Below, piece after piece: positions 11,677 through 24,274 of a DNA stretch of 64,000 nt (position 1 is its first letter; every line of letters begins with the position of its first letter). Source of the stretch: Sipunculus nudus (lineage: Eukaryota; Annelida; Sipuncula; Golfingiida; Sipunculidae); the NCBI GenBank assembly GCA_026874595.1, contig CM049314.1:53613812-53677811 (forward strand). The letters run 5' to 3'. A program made the translations under genes and the position numbers. The notes under the pieces were generated by a model. That model did not search any database, was not told the DNA's origin, and worked only from the letters and a program-made list of their open reading frames with translations.

Positions 11677-14600
11677 AGTGGGTGAGTTAAGTGCATAAAA
11701 TAGGCTGTTGACTTCATTTCATGATGCAAAGGTCCCCTTTGGCATAAAAGTACCTTAGGGTCATAGGATTAAATTTATCCAAAGACACAAGTTAGATCTC
11801 CCTTAGTATGTGAAATATATGCAAATTATTCAAAATGGCCGCCGAAAATACTCCAAACCCATATGCTTGCTGCTGTTACAGCTATAATGACAAATTTTGT
11901 GTCAAAATATACATTTTCTTGGTCAAGGAATCCAATGAAATAGGTTTCCAGATTGAGAAAACAATAGTTTTCTCCTTAACATGAAAATCTGGGGTAAAAT
12001 GGGCACATTTCATAAAATATCAATGATTTTCTTCCATCAGGGTAACCTGAGACACTTGAGACATCTATGTCCTTGGTATTTGGGAGGTATTAAACAGTTG
12101 TGAATAGACCATGAAGACGCGTCTAACTGAACACAATCCTCAGTCGACATACATAGAGCATGAAACCACAGGAAATTTAAAGCATTAACTAGAGAATTAC
12201 TGGTACGTGGCACTTAATTAATCTGAGTTTAGGCAGTACAGCAAGACCATGGTATTACAAGGACAGATATACAGTTTTTTCTTTTTTTTTAAGAATCACC
12301 CAATGAAATACCCACATTCTTGCTCTATCACCGATCAAATACCCACACAGGATCCTCTACTACTAGCAAATATACATAAGGCCTTGGTTGTGGTTTTTTA
12401 CGCATGTACTGTTATTTCATTTATATACATTATCTGGGTAATACGGCATAAAATGACCTTTCTCGAAAGTACAGCATGCATGAGATATATATAAAACCAG
12501 AGTACCAGTACACACAGGAATGGGTAGACATTCCTGTAGGAGAACACAATAAAGTTGCCAATTGTGGTTCCTTCCCAGATTCTAAAATTTTGATTCGACA
12601 GAATATATTGCTTGAAATATATCTTATCTATCTCATGATCTATCTCATGATGGCCAACCCATAATAGTAAATGATCAATGCTGAAAACTAAAAAGCCATC
12701 AGTTCTTGATATTCTTGGTGTTTATGCTTCGCCAATAAGTTTAGGGTTTTATAGTGAAATATCCTAAAAACTGTTCTCATTTCTATTTTTTACAAGTAAT
12801 GTTTAGGGAACTGAAGGAATTAGATGTCTTATATTTTAGTTGTGGGTGAAATGATTGTTGAAGTAATGGTGGCAGTGCTGATTGTTCAGGATGTGGTGCA
12901 GGTTATATCAATGAATCCAGTATTGTTCACAAAAACTGCAATAATGCCACCGATCATCAGCATGTTAATGATGCAATAATAAACTTGCAACCGAAGTATA
13001 AGCACAGCAAGAAGGCGTGATGCCAAGTCCGCCTAACAGGCTTTAATTACCTCTCACTTCCGTGCAATATAACCTTTTACACTAGTCATAACAGAAAAGC
13101 AGAAAGTGTTGAATGTAATGTCTAAATGTAATTCAATAAAGTTTAGAATTTGATAAATTGTAACTTTATCACTTTACATGGACTCAGAGAAACTACTGAC
13201 CTGGAAAGGGTCACTGTCATCTATTCTCATAGCTTTCCCGGGAATTGAAACTGGGTATAGCCAGCACAGAGATTAAAGTCTATTACCACTCGACTCCTAT
13301 GTTCCATGTTCTCAGTGATTAGCTCTTTATTTAAACATTGCGTCCAAAGACATTTCTTTCCGTTGCCAAAAATCAGCTATAATCTTTGGGCAAAAGGATC
13401 TCACATGTACTCCCTGAGGATCCAGTCACCTCTTGGTCCACATATGTTCCTGGTGTCCAATGTCCATGGGGAAGTAAATAATTTTCTTCTCAGTAAGATC
13501 CAAATTGAAGTGGTATAGAAAATTGGTAGTGTCCTTTGTCATATAAAGAGATTAAGACACTAATTTACTTACATCATGCAATGAAAATACATCTTAAACC
13601 TAGATATGCACAAGTCGCGGTAATGCATAAGTGTGAATAATATGTCATTTAACCTTAACAATACCCCGAACAGACCTAGGAAATTAAGTTATCAGTACCT
13701 GGGAGTATACAAGTGTCAGGGCTTACACCAAGAAAATAACCCTTTAGGTTCCATCAGTGGAAAACAAATATTTTTAGGGTTGTAAAGCTGACCATTTGTC
13801 AATGATTCTCCAAAGTTAGGTAATCTCTGATGAACTTATTTAGCAAATCCCATTCAGTCATGTCGCACCAGCAGCTTTATGTTACTATGTATAACCCTTT
13901 CAGGCATGGGCCACGTTGATAAACAGCAGCAGCGCCCGTCATGTTACTTGTCTCTGACCTCTTCAGCAAATTCTCACACATTTCCAATCAAACAAATAAT
14001 CAGTTTTTTTTTCCAGAAAAAAACTAATTCTTGCTCATAAAAATTTAATAAAATGTGTATGTTATACTTTAACAGTTGGTCACAACTAACCTGAAAAGGG
14101 GGCTCAAACTGCTTTGACGTCAGCAAGACACGCCACAAATGTCACTTAAAATTCGAAGGGCCTATAACATAAACAGTACTGGACATTTTATTTAACCTAT
14201 GAAGCAAGATATAGGTTTTCTTTAATTTATGCTGTGGTACCACAATGTGATAATTCCTATGCACACAATCCATTAGTTTTAATTGAAGTGCAATGCTCCT
14301 AAGTTTTTCAGGGTCACCTGCCGATATTCTGCAGATGAATTTGGCAAGTAGGGCCATACCAGGTCACATTTGGGTTTTTAGGGAGATTTCTAAGATTGTA
14401 ATACATGTTGTGCTTACTCGTTAGAATTTCAACAGATATCAGGCGGCTATTAAGTTCATTATAAATATTAATAAACACCAAAGTCCAGGAATCACTCCAA
14501 TCTAAAAGATAGATGTTTGAGGATTTGGCTTCAGAAGTATACACACATTCTCAAATGCAGTTTGACTAGATCTGTAAACAAGCAATGTTTGGCCAAGTTT

Positions 14601-16535
14601 ATCAATTTGTGACTGTCCTGTGACAACTCTGATAGTAGTACTGCCTTTCTGTGCATAAGGGACTTTTACTAATGTGATTCGTGCAATGGACTTCACTATC
14701 CAGAATGCTAGATTCTGGGAAATAGGTGCTTCCATTTTTATCAAATGCACATCTTAAATTGATTATGTGATGATTATATCGCACAAGACCTGAAAGTTGT
14801 GCATTGAAGCTCAAGCAGACGATAATCTTTTGTTGGCAATAAAGAAATTCTCATGTCCACTGTGTACAGCTGCCAATACCTCTGTGTACTCCGTATGTGA
14901 CAGAGTGAAACCTATGTAAGCCGTGCAAAACGTATGGTTTAAGGGGTATTAAAGAGATATTGTATTCCAGAACATGGCAGTAAATTTGAAAACTTACGGA
15001 AGCAAGACTATGGAAGTGTGTTCTTACGTTCAATTAAATTATATCTGATCATAAGCATAATTATATATTATTCGAATAGCATGCAGCTTAATTATTTCTC
15101 CACGCAATACAAATTTGTTTATCACTTTGTTGTGGTTTTATGCTCTGTATGCAGTGAATCGCACACATCGGGTACATATACACTGGTATTAAATGCTCCC
15201 CTGTCTATATAAGGATAATAAACAAGAACTTATAAAGGAATATAATACAAAACCAATCAAAGATATTAAAAGTTTTCATGATGACACTAAAATTTATTGA
15301 AATTTACATACTTTCCCCATAATTTTAAGGTAGGATGAATACTTTTAGTTCATTACTTCAACAATCATTTAATCCACAATAAAACATAACACATCTAATT
15401 CCTTCAGTTACCTGACGTTACTTGTAAAAATAGAAATACGAACACACCTTTCAGGATACGTGTATTTCCCTATAAAACCCAATAACTAACTGGAGAAGCA
15501 TAAAAACCAAGAGTGTCAATGACTGTTGGCTTTTGTGCTTTTGGTATTGATCAACTATTAAGGGTTGACCATCATGAGATAGATAATATGTGTCTCAAAC
15601 AAAATATTCTGTTGAATCAAAATGTTAGATACTGGGAAGAAACTACAGTTGGCAACATTATTGAGTTTTGTTACAGGAATGTCTTCCCATTCCTGTGTGT
15701 ACTGGTACTCTGCTTTTGCCAAGTAAATCCCATGCATGTTGTGAGGTCCAGAAGGGTCAGTTTATGCCGTATTACCCAGATAATGTATATAAATGAAATA
15801 ACAGTACATGCGTAAAAAAACCACAACCAAGGCCTTATGTATATTTGCTAGTAAAAGAGCATCGTGTGTGGGTATTTGATCGGTGATAGAGCAAGAATGT
15901 GGGTATTTCATTGGGTGATTCTTAAAAAAAAGAAAAAAAAACTGTATATCTGTCCTTGTAATACCATGGTCTTGCTGTACTGCCTAAACTCAGATTAAGT
16001 AAGTGCCACGTACCAGTAATTCTCTAGTTAATGCTTTAAATTTCCTGTGGTTTCATGCTCTATGTATGTCGACTGAGGATTGTGTTCAGTTAGACGCGTC
16101 TTCATGGTCTATTCACAACTGTTTAATACCTCCCAAATGCCAAGGACATAGATGTCTCAAGTGTCTCAGGTTACCATGATGGAAGAAAATCATTTATATT
16201 TTATTAAATGTGCCCATTTTACCCCAGATTTTCATGTTAAGGAGAAAACTATTGTTTTCTCAATCTGGAAACCTATTTCATTGGATTCCTTGACCAAGAA
16301 AATGTATATTTTGACACAACATTTGTCATTATAGCTGTAACAGCAGCAAGCATATGGGGTTTGGAGTATTTTCGGCGGCCATTTTGAATAATTTGCATAT
16401 ATTTTACATACTAAGGGAGATCTAACTTGTGTCTTTGGATAAATTTATTCCTATGACCCTAAGGTACTTTTGTGCCAAAGGGGACCTTTGCATCATGAAA
16501 TGAAGTCAAAAGTCACTTAACCCACCTACTAGTAG
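11677..16535. mobile_element. 4.9-kb palindrome with inverted arms of about 1.2 kb
   Basis: The left arm (about 11677-12880) and right arm (about 15345-16535) are inverted copies. Outer ends are GTGGGTGAGTTAAGTG and CACTTAACCCAC. Landmarks shared in inverse order include CATGATGCAAAGGTCCCC, the AATGGCCGCCGAAAATACTC block, GAAGACGCGTCTAACTGAAC, CAAGACCATGGTATTACAAG, GGTAATACGGCATAAA and ATTTCTATTTTTTACAAGTA. Similarity by eye is high but with indels. The loop of about 2.4 kb contains no recognised protein. Open frames in the arms occur in matching positions on opposite strands (12249-12494 against 15513-15815) and reflect the duplication. It could be a foldback DNA transposon or an inverted segmental duplication; no target duplication was identified. 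Confidence 0.8.
14142..14814 (-). pseudogene. Broken minus-strand coding-like tract in the palindrome loop
   Basis: Four overlapping minus-strand open frames of 70-82 codons tile this segment in different frames, more densely than the surroundings, as expected of a formerly longer frame broken by frameshifts. The frame at 14602-14814 contains SSILDSEVHCTNHISKSPLC; that at 14142-14357 contains KFICRISAGDPEKLRSIALQ. I recognise no family. It may be the remnant of the protein once carried by the inverted-repeat element, or chance. Confidence 0.2.
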
Positions 16536-17548
16536 GCGGCTACCGAAAGGTAAATTTCATCTATATCAGATATATGGGGATCATGAGGGATCGTGGTTCC
16601 CAATTTAATTCATTTTCAGAACAATACTTTAAACAACATAGAGGGTAATAACATCTGGATACAGTTTAAATCTGAGTGGCTAACCGCTTACTGGTTAACT
16701 ATGAAGTCCCCTTTCCACAGAGAAATTAATTACGGAGCTAAATTGGTCAATGTCGTAAACTTGTTTCCTGTGCTTTAAGATTCGTGTTATCTTTATTTAC
16801 ATATAATTACTTGCACTTAACATACAAATGAATTCTGATTATTTCTTTTGTCTTTTTGACATAAAAAATCCAGTAATTAGTGTTTGATCATAATTAACTG
16901 TGGATATATAGGTGTAGGTTAATTCAATGAAATAATTCACAGTGATGATTAGTTTTGTAGATTGTTTAATGTATTATAGTAATTGTTAAAAAGAAAACGC
17001 GTATTTTCATCTTCGGTTGTATAAACAATTAGTTTATATATAACTGATCATTTTGAGTATGCTTTACAATATACCAAAGCACATTCAAGGTGTAATGTCA
17101 TAGGTAGGCCTATCATATTATCAATATTGTATTTATAAATTTTTGTTGTTGCATGCCACAAATCATATCTTTCAGACCATGAAACTCCTGACCACAATAA
17201 CATCTAGACAGCCTTGTTGCTAAAGGGGCGAACAAGTAACTTTACACTCCTTGAAAGCTCGACGTTTCTATGTGTTAAAAAATGCTGAAAAATAATGAAT
17301 ATTTGTTTATATTTAAATTATGTACCACTACACTTTGGAACTTCAAACAGAATCTGCAACCAGTTCGAAAATATCAACAACAGTTGTTAAATTTTAAAAT
17401 TGGTCAGCTACTGAGTGACTTAAAGTGAGGCATCGACGAAGGAGGGGCAGTGTTAACAAACCCGGAAATCAAATCACCATTATATTAAAATAAAAGTAAA
17501 CTCTGGCTACAATAACAACGGCACGTGCCCTCCCTTACAAGCACCTAC
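16536..17548. other. AT-rich stretch, nothing recognised
   Basis: No tandem repeats and no convincing open frame. If the exon at 17549-17594 is real, this is the start of its first intron. Confidence 0.4.
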
Positions 17549-17594
17549 CACACATCAGGAGCATTAGGACGAGTCTCGCGGTCATCTTGTACAT
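17549..17594 (-). CDS. Possible first coding exon with a signal peptide
   Basis: On the minus strand an ATG at 17592-17594 begins the frame MYKMTARLVLMLLMCG. A second ATG three codons on gives a cleaner signal peptide: MTAR followed by a hydrophobic core LVLMLLM. The frame meets a good splice donor, G/GTAGGT, at 17549/17548. A TATATAAG box lies 56-63 bases upstream on the same strand (17650-17657), so transcription would start about 30 bases before the ATG. TATA, short leader, signal peptide and donor are in the right order for a gene for a secreted protein reading towards lower coordinates. I cannot identify the next exon; the region downstream is the palindrome. The cysteine-rich frame at 7096-7254 is on the same strand, but its reading phase does not match a direct join. 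This could be chance. Confidence 0.3.
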
Positions 17595-17649
17595 TATACG
17601 AATCAGCCGACCTCCTTTCTGCGGTTTTAACTTTACTAAGAAAGTTGAA

Positions 17650-17657
17650 CTTATATA
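17650..17657 (-). promoter_or_regulatory. TATA box upstream of the putative signal-peptide exon
   Basis: TATATAAG on the minus strand, about 60 bases before the ATG at 17594. A CACGTG-like E-box region lies about 40 bases further upstream (ACGTACACGTGCACG, 17691-17705). Value depends on whether the exon is real. Confidence 0.3.
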
Positions 17658-18904
17658 ATCACGCCACGGCCAGCAACCAGAACATACACACGTACACGTG
17701 CACGGCGGGACCGTGGTTCCCAGCAGGGTGTATTTAAATATCCACGATCATTCCCACGTTTCTTTGTTTTCAGGGCAGGAACATATGTTAACCGGAGTGC
17801 AGCAAGGTGCCGGGATCTGTCGCCGGTGCATCGGTAAATGTTGGTATGTCGGAGTCACGTGACAAAATTAACTTGACATGCTGCAATCTTATTTTTGGCA
17901 CTGAGCATGTTCTGATATATGTTTATGAAAATATAAATGAGACAGGTAAAGAAATGTATAATAATCAAATTAAAAAAAACTTTGGTTCGTGTGATAGTGT
18001 GGTATGCCCATATTCTTAAGGTTGAATTTTCGCGATTTTCATTTTTTACTGCTTTCACCTTTAATACAATATTATATGAAATTTTAAATAAGTGACTGTT
18101 AAGTTGCGTTGATGAGGCATTTTCTTCAGGAAGGCTTTACTGTCTCCGCCATCAGGGTATACATTCATGCGTGTGTGTTTGTTTGTGTGTGTTTGTTCAC
18201 ATCATAACTGTATTTCGGGATGGGCCAATAAAGAATAGATTTGGTTTTAGTGTGGATCCTGCACATGATCCTGATTCAGGAATGTCATCAAAGAATATTC
18301 ACAATTGTGAAGTTACTTATACACGAATGAACCTGGGAATATAAGGGTGGAATATAGGAATGCAAACATGATTTATGACGGAGGCTTGCATTCTTTAAGA
18401 TTCAGATTTCTAGTTTTCGCGATAATTTCCCCTTCTTGAATATCGCAGATTGGGAACCCTCGAGAACATAAAACCAACCACAGTGTCTGAGGATTGTAGG
18501 CTTGTATTAATTCATTGCAGCTTTCATAAAAAAATAGGCCAGAAAACGTGGATATCACCACACACAGGCTACTTGTTTTGTTTATATCAACGTATGTATA
18601 TAGTATGAGGGGGCCCGCCAAAATAATCAAAACAAATTCAACAAGGGCATCTAGCAGCAAGTCAGATAAGCCAGAGCTTTGCAAATGGCATTTTGCGATT
18701 ACAAGTGACCTTTCTTTCGCTGCATAAATGCAACTTACCACCTTAAGTTACATGTTTTCCCCGTTTGTCAACATTGCTGTGTTTACAAACATGTTGTTGA
18801 TAAACAAGTTCATACATCCTTCACGTAGGCATATTAACTTTTCACAACCAGAAGTAGCCTTATATCATTATTATATTTACAGAGGAAGCCAGAAATCACC
18901 ATAA
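17658..18904. other. AT-rich stretch with one long minus-strand frame, no gene supported
   Basis: The minus-strand frame at 18373-18741 is 122 codons long, unusual here, and includes a hydrophobic run (DALVEFVLIILAGPLILYTY). It starts at GTG rather than ATG and has no internal ATG near its start. I do not recognise it. An internal exon is possible but no acceptor was identified. Confidence 0.3.
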
Positions 18905-19200
18905 TTTATTATATTTCTTTATAAATCTACCATAGTTTATATAATTATTCTTTATAAATGTACCATAGTTCATTATAATTCTCTACAAAAAATGTACCAT
19001 ATAATATTATAATTCTCTGTAAATGTACCATAGTTTATTATAATTCTCTATAAATGTACCATAGTTTATTATAATTCTTTATTAATGTACCATAGTTTAT
19101 TATAATTCTCTATAAATGTACCATAATTATTATAGTTCTTTATAAATGTACCATAGTTTATTATAATTTTTTTATACATGTACCATAGTTTATTTTATTT
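18905..19200. repeat. Tandem repeat of about 30 bp, about 9 copies
   Basis: Units contain AAATGTACCATAGTTTATTA followed by TAATTCTCTAT, with length variation of a few bases between copies. Confidence 0.9.
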
Positions 19201-19410
19201 TTTATAATTGTATATCAGGAACAAAATGTTTCATACGCTACAGCTGGGGTAAATATTAGATCTATAACTGTAGCACTGAAATTTAATTTTGAGAATTTTA
19301 ACTGGAGTATATTAATTGATTTAGGGAAGATCTACTTTGCATATACATGTATACTTGAACATGTTTCTATCACACTTCAAACGAACCTTCTTGTGTGTTT
19401 GAATAAAACA

Positions 19411-19539
19411 GGGAAAGTTATCCTTATATTGAGCAGATAACAGGAAAAGTTATCCTTATATTGAGCAGATAACAGGAAAAGTTATCCTTATATTGAGCAG
19501 AAAAGGGTGAAAGTTATCCTTATATTGAGCAGAAAACGG
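19411..19539. repeat. 32-bp tandem repeat, 4 copies
   Basis: Four nearly identical units of GGAAAAGTTATCCTTATATT followed by GAGCAGATAACA. The last two units differ only around AGAAAAGGGTG. Confidence 0.95.
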
Positions 19540-19689
19540 AGCATATTTTAAAAGTATTTTAGAACTGCACAAGCCTTCCCCGTCAGCAAAAAATGTGTCC
19601 TTAAGGGCCCAACTGTAAAAGAGTTGAAGACGAGAGACCAGGGTGATTAGAGACTAAGGCCTGTCAGTTTTAAGGTTGAATCATTATAA

Positions 19690-20379
19690 TTAAATGAAAA
19701 GTTTATTCAGGTATGAAGGCCTCTGGCCCATGGACCAAAAAACAAAGTACTGCAATGAATACATAAATATATGGGGTGCTCATCCAAGTCAGAGTAAAAA
19801 CATAAAGTATAACAAGTGCATGAATAATAATAACAATAACAACAATAATACTTGATATAGATATGAAATCAGCCATAAGATATCTGAAATTAGGTGTAAA
19901 GACACTATGCTCATCATTATATCAGTCTATGGAGAACTCAGACATATCTACATGTTTTCAAAAGTCTCCAAAAATAACAACAATACATTTTGAGTGTGCT
20001 GCCACCCATTGGCAAACTTTTACGGTTCACCATTAACTCTGGTGTTGATTTAAAGTAATATACTGAAACTTTAACTGTAATGTTTATACACATATTGGAA
20101 TGATGATTTTATGATAATCAATTATGATATACAAAATATGGTAACATTACGATATAAATGCATTAACACAAGAAAATATAATTACACAAGATACAGTGAC
20201 CAATTATTGGTGCGAGCATAATTATGCAGATGTTATACTCAACCGTGATAAATATACATGACATGCATCGTCCCTTTTATTGAAATGAATGATATATATA
20301 TATAAAGCAAAATTTTTCATTGTATAAATATTTTTGCTCGACATCAGCTAAATTAAGCTATTTGTATTGTTTCGAAACG
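19690..20379 (-). mobile_element. Probable 3' untranslated end of the minus-strand LINE
   Basis: The stretch between the last recognisable LINE coding block and 19690 reads, on the minus strand, into GGTCCATGGGCCAGAGGCCT and then CTGAATAAAC, which resembles the 3' ends of bivalve CR1/jockey-like LINEs as I recall them. It includes an AAT/AAC-rich patch at 19826-19850. The assignment is by position and resemblance. Confidence 0.4.
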
Positions 20380-20965
20380 TGTTCACTTAGATATTTTCTT
20401 CTTAGTTCATCATATATAAATTTCATGATAAAGTGACTTTTACCCGTTTTTCTGTTTCCAGCAAGGATTTGTACTGCATATAACTTTGTAGTTTTTGATT
20501 ACTGGCCATTTGTTCATTAAATTCTTGTTTACCCATGTCGTGAACTCTTTGCTGGGACATGCATAAGAATAAATTCACATCCCTAACATCCTGTATAATC
20601 CAGGCTAAACCAAATCCATAACTAAATATGATAATTTTCACCTTTGCTACCCAGTTGATTCTACCAGCTGTGTCTAGCTGTTACAAACAATAATATGCCT
20701 GTTTGACAAGTCTTTTGTCAGTCATGTTCAATATTTTGACCCAGTATTTTTATCAGTGTTGTAAAACAATGTATTTTAATAGGTAATCTTCCACATTCTT
20801 CTATAAAACAGCAGGAGTGGAAGTTGATGAGCCCAGTTTTAGCATGAAATTACAAAATTTTGTTTAAACTCTTTCTAAGTTTTCACATTCTCTCAATCCC
20901 CATGCATAGTTCACTTCCATATTTCAGGACTGGTAAAACCTTTATATAAAAATGTTAAATAACGG
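20380..20965 (-). pseudogene. LINE reverse transcriptase, C-terminal fragment
   Basis: Minus-strand translation gives, in order, a VLPVLKYGSELCMGIER block (compare the VLPVLLYGSEVWG block that follows the polymerase domain in non-LTR retrotransposons) and, in the open frame 20423-20641, QQRVHDMGKQEFNEQMASNQ followed by KLQSYMQYKSLLETEK, a C-terminal block typical of CR1/jockey-like LINEs. Frames are interrupted by stops and shifts. This is the downstream end of the element whose polymerase core is at 24475-25200; about 3.5 kb of later insertions separates the two. Confidence 0.75.
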
Positions 20966-20984
20966 ATTTAAAGATGTAGATTTG

Positions 20985-21070
20985 TAACGATTACAGCTGA
21001 GTTTTAAAACGCTCGGCCTTCTCCGCTGGCGACCCGGGTTCGATTCTCGGGGTGGCTATGAGAGTGGGTT
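20985..21070 (+). mobile_element. tRNA-derived SINE, 5' part
   Basis: Contains a B-box GGTTCGATTC at 21037-21046 within CCGCTGGCGACCCGGGTTCG, with a degenerate A-box region upstream (ACAGCTGAGT...CGCTCGGCC), then GGTGGCTATGAGAGTGGG. The rest of the same SINE is at 24275-24423. The interruption is exactly the 21071-24274 element. Confidence 0.65.
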
Positions 21071-22030
21071 CACTGTAAAATATGGAGACACGTCTAGTGT
21101 TTTTGTACAAAACGCCACTGTTTTATTTGAATACCCACGTGTTTTTAAGTGCTATGATAAAACGTCAGTGTTTTGGCCGAAAACACTAGTGTCTACTAAT
21201 AGACACTAGACGTGTTTTTACTGACATGTTTATAAGCTCCTTTAAAGTGGTATAATTCTGACAAAAATGAATTAATGACAAAATATTGATATACTTTGTG
21301 CATATGCATGAGCGCGCAAGTTTTCTTCAAATGCTAATTACATTGAAACATTATCAAATGTTTGTAAAAATAAACTTTTTTTAATAATAGGTACTATATA
21401 TACGCGTATTTCAGGGATTATTGTTTGGGGTCAGTATTTTTGACAAATACATATTTGCAGTTAAATAATTTATGGTGGATTGAAGGTTTAAGAGGTTTTA
21501 TAATGCCTATCCCTTTATTCATTAATTCGTCAGCCCCTATAACAAGAGCAGTATAAACACCAGGGTGTTTATAAGCGACACGATATAAACACCTGGGAAA
21601 ACGCTAGTGTTTTTATGGTTGACCAAGGTCCAGTGCTTAATGAGACCACGTGATGCTGTACGGCCAGCTGCTGATAATGCGCGGTTGACTTGAAATGACC
21701 TACATCTTAGGCTGCACATGTATAGACAACTAAACATTCAGTTCACGCGATTTTTATCCAGTGTCATCCCGAAGACCACCATGTGAAAACAGGTACGTCT
21801 TTATTTATCTTGACAGTTATTATATTTATCATATAATTTATAACAATAAGAAAACATGCAACTACATCAAATTACTTTTATTGGTTACTTTATCAGTCCA
21901 ATATGATATAAGACATTGTTACAATGTAAATGTAAAAATGGCGGCCATGTTGATTTCAACCTTGTTTTGTTAACATATAAACTGAGGTGTGGTAGAAGTT
22001 ATGGTTGAGTAATTGTTTGCATATATATAC

Positions 22031-22060
22031 GTGTGTGTGTGTGTGTGTCTGTGTGTGTGA
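22031..22060. repeat. (GT)n microsatellite
   Basis: Imperfect GT repeat within the CACTA-like element. Confidence 0.9.
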
Positions 22061-22310
22061 ATGTGTGAAGATGATCTTTAGAGTGCTCGAGCTGTAACAG
22101 AGGGAGAGACGTTCGACTCGACTACGGGATCTTGTTGTTTAAGGTTGCTACCCTAGAGAGGGCAGCTCCATCTGCTCCCCGCCCCAAGAAGAAGGGGGGG
22201 GGGGGGGCAGTGCCATACACAAAAACACACCGCAATGCCAAAAAAACCCTGTCATTTACATTCATCTTCAGCCAAAATATCAAAACCTGCCCTGAGTAGA
22301 GCATGTTTTC

Positions 22311-22312
<2 letters not shown>

Positions 22313-22369
<57 letters not shown>

Positions 22370-22370
22370 C

Positions 22371-22402
<32 letters not shown>

Positions 22403-22410
22403 ATACACTC
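22313..22410. repeat. Compound microsatellite (CT)n-(AT)n-(GT)n
   Basis: About 17 CT units, then AT units, then GT units, with AT-rich joins. A further (TA)n is at about 22481-22515. The plus-strand open frame 22235-22471 is produced by these repeats. Confidence 0.95.
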
Positions 22411-22476
22411 TCTCTTTATATATATATGTGTATATGTGTGTGTGCTCGTGATATGTTACGTTATGTTATAGACTAA

Positions 22477-22517
<41 letters not shown>

Positions 22518-24274
22518 CTATATATATATTTAGTATATATGCGTATATCTTATGCATGATCTGTAAATTAATCTTTCAGCTCAATCACGGCCACTCTTAA
22601 TCATGAGGACAAACCGAGGACAAATAAGACACAACAGTCTGTCATCAGAAGGCATTACCAGTGCCATGTTTCTAGTCAACAAGAATTAACCTAGTGGTAA
22701 ATATATTTTTTACATCTGAAGTGAGCACATAATTCATGTTCCTCAGAGAACCTGCTTTTTTCGATGAATACACCTTGATTTAACGAATAAATATGTGTAT
22801 ATAGATTTATCTTTACTGCAGTACTGGAATTGTCAACATACATAGCTTTACGTTTACCGTTATGTTATTGAACTATTTAAATATATAACAACGACTAATA
22901 TATACATGTATTCTTTATATTCTTACAATAATTCACAACTTTTCATTAATCTCATATAAAATTATATAGGCTTGTTTCTTTCTGCAGAATCATTTTAAAA
23001 TGTTGTTTAATCATTATAATTATCTCATATCTGACGATTCAAAAAATATATCTATATAATTTCTTTTTACAGGCATGTGTATGTATAAGCACCATAAAAA
23101 AAACGATAATTTTCTATTTATCAATATGGTTGATTAGTCATCTATGTGTCTGTTTTTGTCTTCCGTTATTAAACAAGACCTTTAATTAAGGTTTCAGATT
23201 TGCTGCTTTTCTTCAAGTAAACAAAACTGTAGTGTTCTCATTCATCCTCGAAGCATTATTAAAATGTGCTGGGCAAATGATCTAAAAGTTTGTAACTGTC
23301 CATGAACTGTTGTTACAATTTCACAGAAACTATATTACAGATTCATTTATTTCTACAGATTTATAATGGGAACTAATATACATACTTCACAGCTGATTCC
23401 ATGATCATAATACAAATTCTTTGATTGTCTTATTTTAGAGAATAACCGAGACAGAAGTGGACCTTCATGCATGACATGTGGATAGAAGGGGTCCCATACA
23501 AAAGACAACCTCATCGTCCGGTTATATAAAAGTCTGACCTGGAAGACATCCTTGAATTCCATCCTATAGAATTCCATATGGTGGCTGATATGACAAAAGT
23601 CTTGACCACCAAGAATAGTGTTTACCAGACCTAATAAATTGTTGATGCTGTACTTTATATATGTGAGCAATTCAGATTCACGTTGGATTTATTTACTACC
23701 GGTTGGTTTAGTTCAGCAGTTAGCACTATAAGAGGTGAAGCGAATTTCAATCAGAACTACTGGAGAAAATGTCTGAACTTCAAAATCAGGATGGACACAA
23801 TTAATGTTATATACTGAACTTTATCATCACTACATTGTTTCGCACTGAAATAAACAAATATGATTAAACTGCAACCACTGTTTCTTTTCTCGTTTCTGCA
23901 AGGTACATATATGCTTCTGCAATGTATTCTTCAAAGTTCTCTATTTGCAAATAGACGAGCATGTTCACAAGACGTGGATGGGTGACATTAAAAGTAATTC
24001 ATGCCGATATCGAGGTGTAAAAACACCGACGTCTTCCCCATATAAACATTAGACGCGTCTATAGCCTTAAAACACCGGCGTCTTCCCTATAAACACTAGA
24101 CGCGTCTATCCTGAAAACCCCCGTGTTTATTCCAGTGTCTACCCTTAAAAACACCGGCGTCTATCCCATAAACACTAGACGCGTCTTAATTTGTAAACAC
24201 TAGACACGTTTTCTAGCTGTTACACTTAGGTGTTTTTCAGTAAGACGTGTTTACCCTTTTTTGTTTTTACAGTG

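Larger units (their letters stand above)
21071..24274. mobile_element. CACTA-like (CMC/EnSpm) non-autonomous transposon, 3,204 bp
   Basis: Termini are perfect 10-bp inverted repeats, CACTGTAAAA at 21071-21080 and TTTTACAGTG at 24265-24274, flanked on both sides by TT (possible 2-bp target duplication). CACT[A/G] termini and 2-3-bp duplications are characteristic of CACTA/EnSpm elements. Both subterminal regions are full of short repeats in both orientations, such as AACACTAGACGCGTC and AAAACACCGGCGTCT (left 21085-21225 and 21550-21625; right 24015-24250), the usual layout of transposase-binding sites in this group. The interior is AT-rich with microsatellites and has no transposase-like frame. 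Confidence 0.75.

Noticed and set aside
12249-12664. Overlapping plus-strand frames near 12.4 kb
   Set aside because: They are in a palindrome arm; the inverted copy does not conserve the same protein frame.
18373-18741. 122-codon minus-strand gene
   Set aside because: Begins at GTG, no ATG near the start, no recognised domain and no splice acceptor identified; kept only as a remark.
21001-21070. Functional tRNA gene
   Set aside because: It has a good B-box but no convincing A-box or cloverleaf, and it continues into a SINE body.
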